64,000 nucleotides of DNA from Fennellomyces sp. T-0311 (GCA_025266875.1 JALLLT010000003.1:434001-498000), one strand, 5' to 3'; positions 1 through 14,970 are shown, counted from the stretch's first letter. Numbers and translations: made by a program. The notes: generated from the letters alone by a model not told the origin.

Positions 1-2184
1 CCCTTTTCAGTGGGAACACAGACAAAAAAAGAAACATACACTTTCTCCACAAAAAGGAGCTGTTCTAATGGAGATCGATAGAGAACCAATCATTGGAGAA
101 ACCTGAAAACTTGGATTCAGCTAAAAGAAATGCGATTGACGTAGTCAACAGCCAGGCCTTTTGTTTGCATAGAAAAAGGCCTCATCTAGAGCGAGTGCGT
201 TAAAACTTCTTTTTTACAGAAAAAAGCAATGGTAGATGTTATGCAATGTAAGTGATCACAACCTCTTAGTTAAAGTTGGATGATGGTCCGTCCACCGAGA
301 ACTATCGACGGCAAACATCGATAAAAAAAATTATACCCCTTTTTAGGCTATGGTGTTCGGATAAAAAAAATGGTGCAAAAAGCTATCCATAGTTTGTCGG
401 TTAACTAGGCACCTATAGATAAATAAAAGGAGTTCTGGTGCTTTTTGAACAACCACCTCCCTCCCCTCCCTTCAGAAATGACAGCACTAAGCTGCAAGTC
501 TGGTAACAAAGTTTCTACCCTCCTTCTTACTTGATCTCTTTCTCTTTCTGTGTGTATATGTGTGTTTTTCTATGTTATTCTCCTGGCCCTAACAAAATAA
601 ATCCGCTTACAGCCGTCGTACTAATCATATAACCAATAGTCAGCAATATATACTATAATAACTTGACGCCAGTATTCTGATCTATTTCATTATATATCAA
701 AAGTATCGTCTGTTTGATTATAACGAAAATCCATATGCATGTTCCCTTAGCTAAGCCATAATTTATGCAGTGTGAGTTAATATGATGCGAACTTTTAGTC
801 ACGGCGTCTGTCCTGGATGTAGTATCATGTGTTAACTGGAAAAGGTGGATGCAAGATTCACATAATAGCTGATTCAGAGGGCCTACTCCGTGATGCATAG
901 CAGAACAATTGTTCAAGCCGCCTTTTCTTTCAGGGAGCAACAAAATTGTTTCACGCCCCTCTTGAAAACGTTCTTATCGCTTCTCTGTTATAGGTTTCTT
1001 TTTTTTGCTGCAGTAATATTCGAAAACTTGGCTTGTAAAATTGCTTTCCTAGAGGGCGCGGAAAAGATTATATGTTCTATTACATATGTACTTGCTTGGA
1101 CAAAAAACAAAGCATACGTAAATCAATGACTTCTCAGTCATGTCTGTCAAAACCTTGGTATAGCAGGGACACTGAGGTAGTCCTACCCGACGATCAATCT
1201 AAATCGATCGATCGTATCCATCCACTTATTTTCGATAGACGCATGGACTCCGTAACCTGAAGTAATGCATGTAATTGCCCTTACTTTCCCTATTACCAGT
1301 GTCTCCTCGCATAATGCAACAAGGTAGAGCCGGAAAGTTAAAGTCATGAACATGGCGATACTGCTAAAATATGTACGATGGATAGATATATTAGTCTACA
1401 GAATACTCCTGTTACTACATTCTTCTTTTTTTCTCAGTGTTAACCCATGTACACAGGTGGTTGTGTTCATGATATTTATCCCTAAAGTTAATTTCACTGT
1501 TCATTAACGGATATAAGTCTACTTTGGTAACAGTTACCAAAATGTTATTTTTATCTGATGGACGAGTAGAGCGGAATACACGTGATGGTTACTGTGTGCA
1601 ATGACGAAATGTGCCACGAGGTTAATGGGGGATAGTGTGGCTTCTTTTATAAATGAAGAACTCTCCGTCTCCTTCAAGGAACTATAAAGTTTCCATATGG
1701 AGTTATGGCCCATCGCAATTCAAGGTGAAAGGGTGTCGATATGTGACCAGTAAGCTCCCCTATAACGTGCCTTAAAAAAGAAAGGCTATGGATAGCAATG
1801 GTCTAATAATGGGTAGCGGGAAACATCCTTTCACATTCCGTTTTATTCTCGAGTGGGACAAGAAAGTGGAGCTGGATCATGAAATTCACTTCACAAGCTT
1901 TCTCAGAGGTTCCTTGGTTGCCGTGATCCGAAGAGACAGCCATGGCAACCACCTTTGCTCTTTCATACACTTGCCTCGGCAAGTATGAACAAAGCTGTTA
2001 CCATAGCACACAATTGATTGCCCATGGAACATCGGACTTTTTTCGAGCGAATTCGCCCGGTTTTGCCTTGTGAATTGAGAGCAAAAGAAAAAACGAAAAC
2101 TCCCTCTTTTTCCACGATTCACAAACTCTTTTTTATCGTTTTTGTGTGAGGAAAAGGAAAAAATAGTCATTTCCACTACCAGCA
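1..2184. other. Intergenic, no gene recognised
   Basis: AT-rich stretch with poly-A and poly-T runs. Open frames are short, lack recognisable motifs and cannot be joined by convincing splice sites. It ends as the upstream region of the MYST acetyltransferase gene. A short inverted motif, GGTAAC-A-GTTACC, sits near 1528. I see nothing else I can support. Confidence 0.6.
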
Positions 2185-3937
<1,753 letters not shown>

Positions 3938-4088
3938 AAAAATACCATAAGGAATTCCTTGCATCTTAAAATCCGCATTTGTAATACAATCATTTTCGTT
4001 TTGTTTTAGCTTTTTTTTTTGCTGTATGAAGTACATGAACATTTACAGGCTTTTATGCTTTTCTTTTTGCTTTACAGTACAAGTTTTT

Positions 4089-5971
4089 TTACTCCTGCGC
4101 AGCCAGGCGTTCAGCGCGCTCTCGACGCCACCGTGGACCGTGTTTCATTTCGAAAAACATGGGAATTCGAGATATCAAAAGGATGGCCGAAGCGATGGTG
4201 AATGTCCATCCAACGCCCACAGCTTGGATAGATGGTAAGATAACAGTAGTGGCGCCAGCGCCTGCAAGACAGCGGAAGATATTGTTGGATGCAGTAATAG
4301 ATGCAGATCGTGTAGGGTACAAATCAACCAACAATGTTTGGATGGCATTAAATATGGCTTGTGAAGTGAATCCCACTAGAAAAACTGAGGTGTGAGTTTT
4401 TTTTTGATTGTTGTTGTTATGTTGCATATGCGCTTACAGAAAAAATGCATGCATAAAATGATAGCAATATGTGCCTTGACATAGAGACACCAGCCATAGA
4501 CAACCAAAAGTACGTTGAAGGTAGCAGAATGGATCCATACAGTACGCATGCGCGCATGTTCGAGTGGTAACTCCAAATCTGTTAAACCCCGTCGCTTCAT
4601 GCGTTGATAATCTCGGTTCAAAATTTTGCCTTGGACAATTGAGCCCATAATGCAACCGACACCGTTCGGAAAGTACGACAAGCCAATCATAATTTCGTTC
4701 AAATTGTATAGCTTGCTGAACAAGAAAGGGACACTCGTCGTAACAGCATAGCATGCGGCGTACTGGACGCTATAGTAGACGAGCAATATCAAAACATCTT
4801 TTTCTTTGGCGTACAGTAATGGCTGGAGAGGACCAAGAAACCATTGCGTCCATGATTTGGAGGGAGCTGGAGTGTCTTCCACAGGTTGTTTTTCGTCGTC
4901 GGAGGCAGTTGCCTTCTCCTTTCGATGACGCCACCACTGCATTGGTGTAGGATTGGCATAACCAGAGCCGTTGCCAACGAGAGATCGCAAAGTCTCCGGA
5001 AGACAGCAGCCCAGGAGGACCCAGTGGGCGCCACCGAAAATGGCCAAGAACCAAAAGATCCATCGCCAGCCCATGTATTGAGATACGACACCACCAACAG
5101 CAGGACCAATCACTGGACCGAGATTCCAACCAAGCGAGTACCATCCAATATAACCACCTCGTTCCGCAGGATGTGTCACATCAGCTAGAGTAAACAAAAT
5201 ATGTGTTTTGAGAAATCTCTGCAATCTTGCAAAATTTTGAAGTTTGGCCATCTTACCAATGGTTCCTGCACCAATAGCAATAACTGAACTTGCACCAAAA
5301 GCTTGGAGCATCCGAAAGACGAGAAGTAGAGTGTAATTCGTGACAAGGGCTAGACCGACGCATGCCAAGATATATATGAACAACGTTGCGATATACACAG
5401 GCCGACGACCGCGTGTATCAGCCAATGAACTCCAGAAAGACGGTGAAAGCGCCTGCCATATCATGAACACGGTGACAGACAAGTTCACTTGTTGTGACGT
5501 AATATTCAGATCCTAAAATGTGCATTAGCATTGAGACCGAAGACAAGCAAAAAATTTGACACATACGCCTTCAATGGTATTCATGGCTGGAAAGTAGCTG
5601 TTGACAGAAAAGGGCGCGAAAAATGCAGCCACCGAAGCCAGTAGGACGATCCATCGCTTCTTCCATAAAGAAAATATGGTGTAGGGCTGTGTGGGTTGTT
5701 GTGTAGTCGTTGCAGATTTCTCTTCATCCAAGGAAGTAGACTGCTTTTTCTCCTCCTCAAAGAGGTTGATCGCGGTGACACCTTGCCAATCTGTTAATCG
5801 TTTCTGGCTGCGTTTTGAGCCGGATCGAGAAAGATAACCGCTTTCATTGACAATAGTACTAGCATCGGTACTGATTCTGCTGTCTTCGCTGGCAACGAGG
5901 GTCCGAACTGAATTTTGACGATGAAATTGGGATGCACAAGGTGCGCTGGATGAACGGTGATGTTGTGTCAT
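4089..5971 (-). CDS. MFS drug:H+ antiporter-like transporter (DHA1 family)
   Basis: Plasma-membrane-type major facilitator with about 12 membrane segments. Four exons on the minus strand: 5971-5567, 5512-5257, 5184-4438, 4384-4089, giving 567 aa. The first ~100 residues form a Ser/Thr-rich cytosolic tail. TM1 ends in the SVNSYFPAMNTIEG region, followed by the DHA1-like DLNITSQQVNL. Loop 2-3 carries the MFS signature LADTRGRRPVY, and the antiporter motif C is seen in GWNLGPVIGPAVGG. A long hydrophilic central loop (GYANPTPMQWW to the KSWTQW region) separates the halves. It resembles yeast QDR/TPO exporters of drugs, polyamines or organic acids, but the substrate cannot be read from sequence. 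Intron 2 is bounded by ATTG/GTAAGA and CTCTAG. Confidence 0.88.
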
Positions 5972-8069
5972 GACAACCAGTGTCGTTTATATACAATGTA
6001 TGATGCGCTTTGTATTGTACAGGTAAAGGAATGCAACGCCACAGAGAGAAAACGAAAGGATTGGGAAGGGGTGTTGTGTGGATATACTTTTTTTCTACCT
6101 CCATCATTTGAACATGCCAGTTGTGATTTATATATACGTTGAAAAGATGAAAAAAAAATCTTGCCCACACCGGCAATGCCCTGTACACTCTCCTGACGAT
6201 CATGTTGCAGAAAATAGCAATTAAAAGGTCGATACCTTTTCGAGCAAGCGGAAGTCCTTGGCGAAAGGGGTTATCATCATATATAGATCCCATCGTCCAC
6301 CAAGTTTTATTGTAGAATTCGTGCTAGAAGACTAAGAAAGAAAGCATCGCTTTCCTGGGCATTCATTGTTTCTACATTTGATGATTTGCTTAAATTTTAT
6401 TATCACAATAGCAGGCTATGCACACAACAAAATGTCATTAAAGAAATATGTCGCGCTTCGCCTCTCGAGCCAATATTTTGTTTTTAAGTTTTACCGGCAT
6501 GACCCAGTCGTCGATCAGATAAATTACCAAATTTGGCAGCATTGAAATGCTTGCTGTCGTAGCGTAATTGATCTGCAGCATTCAATGTTTTTTGTTTAGC
6601 TACAACACATCGCAGAAAACTTTCGGGAACCGGGTCTTGCATCCGAATTATAGTCGTTGCTGTGTGTATTGACCATGACCATTCTCGGTTCTAATATCAA
6701 CGCAACTTTGGCCCAATCTTCAAAATTCCTGAAATCCTTTTTACATTTTTTGTACCAGACGTGCTTTCTTATCACGAGATTTGAACTTCTTTAGTCCCTT
6801 TAGATCTCGTGCTAACAGAAATAGAGTTCCGCTTAAAAGATTTCCTTCCCGCCTGCACTCAAATTGCGGAATCTAGAAGATAGGGGATTCCCTCTCTCTT
6901 CTTGCCACACCGTAAGTTGTCTGGACTTACTACTACCCCTTTGCCAATAAATAATATGAGCCTCCTTGTTCCACAGCACACGATCTTGCGGAGACTTTTT
7001 CTGCCTGCCCATCATTCGATATCATGCACAGCGCAGTAACTGCCCCTATTTTTTCTAAAGCAACTCATCACTATGCTAGTTGGATCGTATCTCGCGTTTG
7101 TCTAAAAAATCCTTTTATCCGTCCGTTGCACAGTACTATCATTCTAAAAAGTAGGCGAAGATTCTGTTGATCACATGTAATAAAACCATATTTTATACTA
7201 GTAAGTTTCTTGTCAATTTATTCGAAAGTAAGAAGGAATCTTGGCATCAATATTGCCGAGAAAATATAATGAAAGAAAAAAATACGTGTCTGAAGGTTAG
7301 AGCACGACCTTTATATACTCTATCCGTTTCTACCTGTTTCTGCTGAGATTATCTTGCCCCTACCACTTATGTATTCTATCAGAATCGCATTGTTGTGATT
7401 CTTTATCCACCTTAAAAGTAATTAAAAAAAATTCTACTCAAACAGGGATTCGATGGCAACTAATCGTCGTACTAATGAACATAGCGTACACTAATAGGAA
7501 GGGGGCTGCTTCCTGTCTCTTTTCATTATCAACTAGTATATGGCTTGGAAATTAGAGTCCCCTGGCAATTGTTTTGCATGGCACGTATATCAACGAAAAT
7601 CTGTAAAGTCGATCATGTCATTTTCTAATCAATTTTAGAATCATCGCATCAATAAAAAGTATGATCGACTCTCATATTCAGGAGCGGTAATGCCCAGATA
7701 CTGAATGCATATGCGGCATGACGGAATTATTTTTTGCGCGCTCTATCCAGTAATTTGGGCGGAAACATGAAAACGTTTCTACAAAAGGACTTCCTTTGTT
7801 CTTTGTGATAATAGCTGCACAAAGTATCACCCGCCGCCACTGGTCAAGAATAGGTTGGTTGTCGCTGTACGAGAAGTTTTCAGGCTTTCTTTGAAGATAT
7901 GCTATATAGGACATACGCCGGTGTCTTTGTTTCGCGCACATAGTTTTGTTTGCTTATATGTTTCAATACATTTATTTGCTCCTATGCTCCAAGTCAGAAC
8001 GAAGCAAATGATCTTTTCACAGATCTATCGGCGCGGTCTGCTATATTAACAAGGCTGCTAGATTGTTGG
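5972..8069. other. Intergenic, nothing recognised
   Basis: AT-rich DNA upstream of the MFS gene. Open frames here are short and have no recognisable protein character. I saw no tRNA-like A/B box pair and no long repeat. Confidence 0.55.
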
Positions 8070-8818
8070 TAGGGTTCTCCATTCGGGTTTTCGAGTCGGG
8101 TATCTACTGACTCGTACCCGACCCGAAAAAAGTTGACTCGTACTCGTCAAATACCCGAAAAAACTCGAAAACTCGTACTCGAAACCCGACTCGAAAATGA
8201 TACAATGGCTTAGGTGCAATCAGCGTAAAAGTAGCAAAGATCCCGGAAATCGAGCTCATTGTGACAATGTCAAGCATAAAAATGATTATACTGGTGTAAA
8301 ATGGATCTATATTGGCTTGAAACAGATATTAATAAGAGGCAAACACTGAATTTGAGGCATGTGAAAAAGACACGTTCTTCAATATTGTTTTATTATTCTT
8401 GTTGTTGTAAGTGGCACATATCGTGACGATGACAATTGCCAACGGGAAATGAATGGAGGTAGCAGGTAATAGAAGTATGGTTTGGCAAAAAAAAATCACT
8501 TTCTAGCTTATTTTATGACCAACTTGCATTTGCACATGATTAAGCTTATTCATGAATGACACTGACACACGCCTTTAGTAACCACTCTGTAAATAAAGCT
8601 TAATTATCAAGTGCAGCTATACATTACTTTCCATTTGCTATATATCCCGGATGCATCCACCTGTATATATTATCTTGTACATATAACTGGCCGAGTCGAG
8701 TCGGGTATTTCAAAAAAACTCGAAAACACAACGAGTCGAGTATCTGTCGACTCGTACCCGACTCGTCATGCCGGGTATCGAGTCGGGTACAAGTATTCGG
8801 GTATATTAGAGAAGCCTA
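8070..8818. mobile_element. hAT-like non-autonomous DNA transposon (MITE), 749 bp
   Basis: The element starts TAGGGTTCTC and ends GAGAAGCCTA, so the 10-bp terminal inverted repeats match at 9 of 10 positions. It is flanked by an exact 8-bp direct duplication ATTGTTGG (8062-8069 and 8819-8826). An 8-bp duplication with TAGGG-type ends is characteristic of the hAT superfamily. Both subterminal zones (about 8080-8200 and 8690-8810) are packed with short words ACTCG, ACCCGA and CGGGTA in both orientations, a pattern expected of transposase-binding arrays. The interior (8210-8685) has no long open frame, so it would depend on a transposase encoded elsewhere. Confidence 0.85.
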
Positions 8819-10750
8819 ATTGTTGGCCATGACAGATTAATTAAGTATATCAAGAAATCTGCTATATCAAGGGTGTATCCGACTTACGAAAGAAGATGAA
8901 AAAGAGTATAACTCTTCTCGAGAGATCGGCGTGATATGTGCACGTATACATGATGATTCTTACTTGTTTCGCAGAACGAATTTTCCAGCTGACTTCTTCC
9001 ATCATGTTCATATGGAGAATGGAAGTGGCTATGCTCGCTGCTATGTATTCAATTGTAAATGTTGTAAATAAATCCAAAATTGCCGGATATGTATATAGGA
9101 GTTACAAATGTTTTAGGTGAATTGTACCGATCATGAACTCTACTCCTAGCCGCCAGAACAACATTAGCTGTCGTTCGCTTCTCGAAGAACCCAGAAATCC
9201 TGTTGCGGAATATTTGTACATATAAAAGGCACATGTATAGTACTACATTAGCTGGTATTTGTATATTGTATAAAATTAGTTTTCCTGATCTAGCTACATC
9301 TTCATACGATGCCAGGCTTGTCGCCAAGTGAAATTTCTTGTCTTCAGGACGCGCTGACGGAGTAAAATAAAATAAAGTGTAGGAATAAGGTTAAGCATCC
9401 GTAAATAAACCAATTGCACATTGACAGCTTCTTAACAATGAGAATGGTGTGCAATTTGCTACTATTTATTTTTTTTTTAGGTTTTGACATAGCCAATGTA
9501 AGAGTACTGTGTTCAGGCTGTATATTTTTCCGAGGTAAGTTGGTAATCTGGGTGCACTCGGGTTCCCATTACTTTCGAGCTCTAATTAGAATTTCGTTTC
9601 TTTTAAAGAAATGCATCGCAAAAGCTTTGTCCAACGTCAAAGCGGAATGACCGTGTAAAGAATTCTGTACAATCATGGCATGTGATCAATCGGGCCATGT
9701 GGGACTGAGTTTCATCGCGTCCCTCGGAACCACTCGGTAGGACACTTTCTACATAGAAAAAAAATATCTTTGCCCACCGTTTCTTCGCGGAATTTACGTT
9801 TGGAGATGCCTCGAAATGCAAGATATTCAGCATTTACGCTATGAAGTGCTTTCCATAGGAACATTATTATTTTCTTCTATAGATAAATGTGGTATTTATG
9901 ACATCACATAGTATACAAACTAAAGTAGATTGGTTTTTGAGCGACATGCAAACGAAGAGTTTGTTAATCGCATAGCTCTGTCAGGTTCGCACAGATCAAC
10001 GTTTCAAACGCGCAAATACAAACATTATCGTCGGCTTCGATCCCGAAAAGGGATGGGCAAAATTTTTTTGGAATTTTAAAAACTTGTTGCCAAGGCGATC
10101 ACCATGGCAACAATAGTGAATAGTAAAAATAAGGCATCTGCTCATAATTTACAAAGCGTTCGTCTGGAACGCTCTGGAAAAAAAAAGCAACCTTGTCCGT
10201 CTCCCCGGGCGGCCGAAGGTGAGTCACCCGGATATGGCGCCGCTAAGGGAAAGCCGAAAGTTCCGACTGCAAAAGGCTAGATGTGGCTTGTACTGCAGAA
10301 TGGCCAGCTACATTTGCTGCGGTGCTTTCGGCTCTCGTTTTCCACCTTGACAATGTTTTCGTAACCTTCGTAATCACCTTACCACATACAACACATATAA
10401 CCCATTGTCCACCTATATCTGCCATTTAGCTTCTGATTGCCTTTTATTTGTTCTCTAATACTTTATTCCTCTGCTCCCCCTCACACACTTGTTGTATATA
10501 ATTTCATTTGCGCATACTCTTTTTTTACCCTCTCCAAATTAACACCATACACCAACCACATTCCTCAAGCGACCCTTGCACATTTGCCATTTAGACATCC
10601 AATCCTCACCATCAACAAGTCGCCACTCGAGCATATCTCTGTACACTTTTCTTACCAGCATACATCCTTTTTCCAAAAAAAAACCTTTTCTCTTTTTCTC
10701 CTCTCACTCTCAACATCTACTACTTTCTTAACATAAACCCTTATTACCGC
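8819..10750. other. Intergenic and upstream region of the 10.75-kb gene
   Basis: Mostly AT-rich without a supportable gene. Around 10085-10115 lie paired GTTGCC and GGCAAC half-sites resembling an RFX X-box with a wide spacer. A more GC-rich patch occurs at 10190-10260. From about 10430 to 10750 the plus strand becomes pyrimidine-rich (CT, CTT and ACC runs), typical of a fungal promoter and 5' leader. Confidence 0.45.
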
Positions 10751-11800
10751 ATGGCTCAAACCTCAGACTTCACGGACCAAAACAGCAATAACAAAATGCC
10801 GGGTAAACAAACCAAACAAATCAACACGGGAGTAGCTCGCATCGCCACCAAGAAACTACCAACACCTTCACCTTCATCCTACACATTCGCCCCACGTTGG
10901 ATGGCCAAAGCCAGCCACGAACCCACCAGTCCAACGTCGTCCGTCCACGACGAAAATTTCCCGAGCTTGTCCATGTCTGGAGACGATGGCAAGAAGAAAC
11001 GATCCGTATGGAACGATCCCACTACGGTCAAGAAAAAGGTCATTTCACCAACAAAAGAAGACGATCCATTTGCCGGCATGAATACACTGGTTGATTACCA
11101 GCAAGAGATTGAACGTTTAAAGGCGCTTGTACCCAAGGTCGAAAAGAAACGTTCGTCGATTCGCAAATCAAATGGTGGTCTATGGAATGACTTGAGATCC
11201 GGTCAAAAAAGCCGTGTAGTGTCGCCAACTACATCGCAACCGATGCTCTCGGGATCATCGGTATCGTCCTCGAACACGTCAAGTGTCGCCTCGGATGACG
11301 ACACCAAGTCCGATCCGAGCTCCCGGTCTGTCACGGACGAATCTCAACCTTCCGAGGAAAAAGAACAAGTCATTACAGAGGAAGAAAAGGCGCGTTTTTT
11401 GGAATTCATGCGCAGCTGGACTGGCGGATGGCAAGGCTGGGGCCGTAACGACGGCAACGAAGGTGTTCGGAAGGACGGGTCGTTATGGGCCGGCCGGTCA
11501 CCATGGGAATCTTCAAGACGACGATCCTGGCACGAGCCTCGACCTGATCCATTAAATATTCCCATTCCCCAACGCTATCCACATGAAACCTTGATCCAGT
11601 CCGAACCCTCTACCCCACTTTATGAATCCCATTGGTCTGAACATACTTTTAACAAACGCGAAGACCTTTATCAGCAACAACGTTATGGACAACAGCCGCA
11701 AGTCCACTATAACCAAATCGGTGCTATCGGAGACAGACACGGTGTCCGAGTACCTCGCATGGGTAGTGGAGGAGCACCATTTGGTGTTTTTGTGATGTAG
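10751..11800 (+). CDS. Unknown basic, low-complexity protein, 349 aa
   Basis: Intronless frame with ATG directly after a pyrimidine-rich leader. I do not recognise a family. The N-terminal third is Ser/Thr/Pro/Lys-rich and includes SSYTFAPRWM and DENFPSLSMS, an FPSL motif found in several RNA-associated proteins, though that is only a resemblance. Two similar short blocks, RSVWNDPT (around residue 85) and NGGLWNDLRSG (around residue 143), may be diverged internal repeats. The middle is Ser-rich. An acidic then Trp-rich segment follows (EEEKARFLEFMRSW, then GGWQGWG). The C-terminal quarter is Gln/Tyr-rich and ends GGAPFGVFVM. Length, codon regularity and the promoter-like leader make it a real gene. 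Confidence 0.8.
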   Translation: MAQTSDFTDQNSNNKMPGKQTKQINTGVARIATKKLPTPSPSSYTFAPRWMAKASHEPTSPTSSVHDENFPSLSMSGDDGKKKRSVWNDPTTVKKKVISPTKEDDPFAGMNTLVDYQQEIERLKALVPKVEKKRSSIRKSNGGLWNDLRSGQKSRVVSPTTSQPMLSGSSVSSSNTSSVASDDDTKSDPSSRSVTDESQPSEEKEQVITEEEKARFLEFMRSWTGGWQGWGRNDGNEGVRKDGSLWAGRSPWESSRRRSWHEPRPDPLNIPIPQRYPHETLIQSEPSTPLYESHWSEHTFNKREDLYQQQRYGQQPQVHYNQIGAIGDRHGVRVPRMGSGGAPFGVFVM

Positions 11801-12914
11801 AAGTTTTTTTTGTTGTTATTTTTAAATTAGTTTTTTTAGCATTTTTTTTTATGAAAATACAGTATTTTTTTTTGCGTATCTGCCAATGTCAAATCGCGTG
11901 GCGTGTACGACTCTCCGTGGACAACAAGCCGCGTTACTTTTGACGTAGCACCGTACATTAACACTTTGTGTATCCATTTTGTCACGTCTGTCCACATTGT
12001 TGTATAAGCGAAGCAACCCCGCAAAGAGATCTTGTCACACATTGAGTCAGGCCTGGGTGCACCACTCGATCACACTACACCCAAACGTAATGATTTGCAA
12101 CACTCCATTGTATGACAAGTAAATCAGACCACCTTGCCAATGCACTGAAATGGGAGACCTGAAGAAACAGGATTGCTGTAAAGAGGTAAAGGGAAAGTTT
12201 GGTAATGATGATAAACATAACGAAAAATTAGCCAATGTCTGGTCTAGAACTCGATTACCATTTTAGCAACGACGAGGCGGTGCACTAGCCAATTAATCAC
12301 AGTTGCTCATGGGACCAGGGAGACCAAAAGGTCATACTAATATATGCTCAGCGTGTTCAGCCGGGGATATTGTCATTTTCGTTATCAGAAACAAAAAAAG
12401 TGTGAGCGGACCGTAACTTCTTCTTAGATTGACAGGCTTTAATAGGCCATGTTCCATATAACGCAAAACATCGCGAACCGTGCAAACAATAGACAAGTTG
12501 CTTGTTCTGGTGGCACCACATCTTTTTTTTTGCGTGATCTACAAAAAAAATATAGCAAACTGGTAACGTCTAAAAAATCCAGTACTTCTTTACGAATATT
12601 GTCGAGATAACTAAGAAGAGATGTCCACACGTGTGGCGATATAATTCCAAGAGGAAAAAAGGAAAGGAAAATGTGCAGTGTGGAACCAGCTTCTCATGTC
12701 TTTTTTTTTTCTCTCACTTGCACTTTGTATAGACATGAGTTTTTGTCACTTTTTATTTTTCAACAGTCCCGGCCTGATTATGTTTTTTACTTTCTTTCCT
12801 TTTTATTCTTTTAACTTTTACTTTGCCTTCCTTCCCCAGCAGGTTGACAAGACGTTACTTGAACCGACAGCACATCTTTGCTGTACCTTTTTCACTATTG
12901 TTGCTTGACCAGCC
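11801..12914. other. Intergenic between unknown gene and velvet gene
   Basis: T-rich 3' region of the upstream gene, then AT-rich DNA with several runs of 8-9 T or A. From 12660 on, the plus strand is CT/T-rich and serves as the leader of the velvet gene. No RNA gene or repeat was recognised. Confidence 0.5.
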
Positions 12915-13044
12915 ATGTTTCCGCCTGGTCCTCCTGGACATGTCTATGATAATAACGATGAACCAGAACGTAAGCGGCAACAACGACAACAACAGCAACA
13001 ACAACAGCAACTGGAGCTACCGCCGCAGCAACAACAAGCGCTAC

Positions 13045-13088
<44 letters not shown>

Positions 13089-14970
13089 TATCTGACGCAG
13101 CAGCAACAGCTTCTTCCTCCCAACAACAACTCGAGTTCGCTACCTTATTATCAACCCATGTCGACTCTTGTCCATCATCCACCGGACCAACGGCTACAAC
13201 ATTATCAGCAACAGTATGGTTACAATCTTCGTATACCAATGACAGTGAACGAACAGCTGCATCCTGCATTGGAGTACTTACCAGATCAAACCCAAGGTAG
13301 AGGTACGTATTATCACAACCCCCGTTTTGCAACAAAAAAAAAGTTTTTTTTTATATACCATCCACTCTTGGCTCTGTCAAAACCAGTTACTCCTCACATG
13401 ACCATTCCATAGGAAGCGAAGCGAGAGACGATTATGATCCTACACTCACGCCACTACCAAGTCCAGCTGTCTTGAGACATCATCGAGAAGAACAAGAGCC
13501 TGCTATAATATTGTATTCATCTGCCATCAATGACAATTTAATACCGCATTCAACACCGTGGGACGATACTGGAATGTTATCAAGTCATCAAGTAATGCCT
13601 CCACAACCAACTCAGCCTATACCGGACCCTATCTTACATGACTATGAGCATCAACATCGTGAGCAGGAGCTGTTTGGACAATTGGTCTCCATGGCAAGGT
13701 CGAACCGTTCCAATATTTGGCAACAGCCTCAAAACGATCCACCATGGCTACCCCAAATTGCTGAAAAGCCGAGCAGCATGCTTTTGCCACCCACTTTCGG
13801 GGAGTCGAGCGCAAGTACAAGTACACAACATGAATTAGAAGCCACGGCGTTTACTGTACCTCAACCACGGCAACAAACACCTGCTTGGCATCGTAAAGAT
13901 GAACGGTACGTTTCTTTTCTATGGAAAAAAAACAGAAAAGCGTCGATTGTTATAGAAAGATAACGGCGTTTCTTTTCTTTTTATTACTGGTTATTTCTTA
14001 CAATATCACTTATCCAACAATGTTCGACACTTAACTTTTTGATGTTATAGTGAGTATCGCCTGGAGATCATACAGCAACCATCACGAGCACGTATGTGTG
14101 GTTTTGGGGACAAAGATCGCCGGCCGATATCACCACCTCCGATCCTACAGTTACTCGTAAGAGCTCGAGATGGTACACCGATACCACCACAGTAAGCCAA
14201 TCTCCTCTAACTTTATGAAAAATAAAGTTTGAAGAAATTAACGCAAAAGAGAACCTTAATTAGAGATATCGATACCTCATTCTTTGTCGTTCTGTGCGAT
14301 TGCTTTGATGAAACAGGAACGAAACCAGCCAACATGCTCCTACATTCTGTCCCCTTATCTACATCACAACAACAACAACAACAACAACAACACTCGGTAG
14401 CATCATCATCTACGGAATCTCCGTCATTATCATCATCCTCCGGCACTGCTAAACAAGCTGTTCGTATGAAGAATTTGGTCGGCTCATGTATCGCATCTCC
14501 CTCCAAGCTTTATAACGAACAACGTGAACTTGGAATTTTCTTTGTGTTTCATGACCTTAGCCTGCGATCCGAGGGTCGGTTCCGATTGACTTTCTCTCTC
14601 ATTGATATTGGCTCGTAAGCATATAGCGTTCTTTTGTATCTTATATCATCGTGTTAATGCTTTATGATCCAATTAGACCCAACAGTCAAACTGTAAATAC
14701 AAAATCAATTAGCCATGTATTGACTACAGCCACTTCGAGCGTATTTACTGCGTATACAGCAAAGAATTTCCCTGGCGTAGTTCGTAAGTGTGGACAACGC
14801 GGAATACTACTAAGTGTTTATATTAAAAATGTGATTTTTTTGTGATAGCACCAACGACATTATCGCAATGCTTTGCCAAACAAGGCGTCAAGATTCCAAC
14901 GCGACGGGATACTAAATCTAAGCGTAAAAAGATATCAGAAGCTAAGGAAGACGAGGGGGCAGCTCTTTGA
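12915..14970 (+). CDS. Velvet-domain regulator with polyglutamine N-terminus
   Basis: Fungal transcription regulator of the velvet family (VeA, VelB, VosA, VelC), which bind DNA through an NF-kappaB-like fold and control development and secondary metabolism. Six exons: 12915-13302, 13413-13905, 14051-14191, 14264-14614, 14677-14783, 14849-14970, giving 533 aa. Residues 1-290 are disordered and Gln-rich, with a pure CAG-coded run. The velvet domain starts at EYRLEIIQQPSRARMCGFG (about 295) and continues DKDRRPISPPPILQL. It resumes at DIDTSFFVVLCDCFDE and ends in TAKNFPGV and SQCFAKQGVKI. A Ser/Gln-rich insertion lies inside the domain, as in VelB-type proteins. Acceptor choice at 14264 was decided by frame and by DIDTSFFVV fitting the family. 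Confidence 0.92.
13047..13085 (+). repeat. (CAG)13 trinucleotide run coding polyglutamine
   Basis: Thirteen uninterrupted CAG codons within a longer CAA/CAG-rich tract in exon 1 of the velvet gene. An uninterrupted run of one codon is expected to be length-variable between strains, unlike the mixed CAA/CAG runs around it. A separate CAA run encodes a second Gln tract inside the domain near 14367-14390. Confidence 0.95.

Noticed and set aside
14264..14316. CAG at 14316 as acceptor of velvet exon 4
   Set aside because: It breaks phase and removes DIDTSFFVVLCDCFDE, which belongs to the velvet domain; TTAATTAG at 14263 keeps frame.
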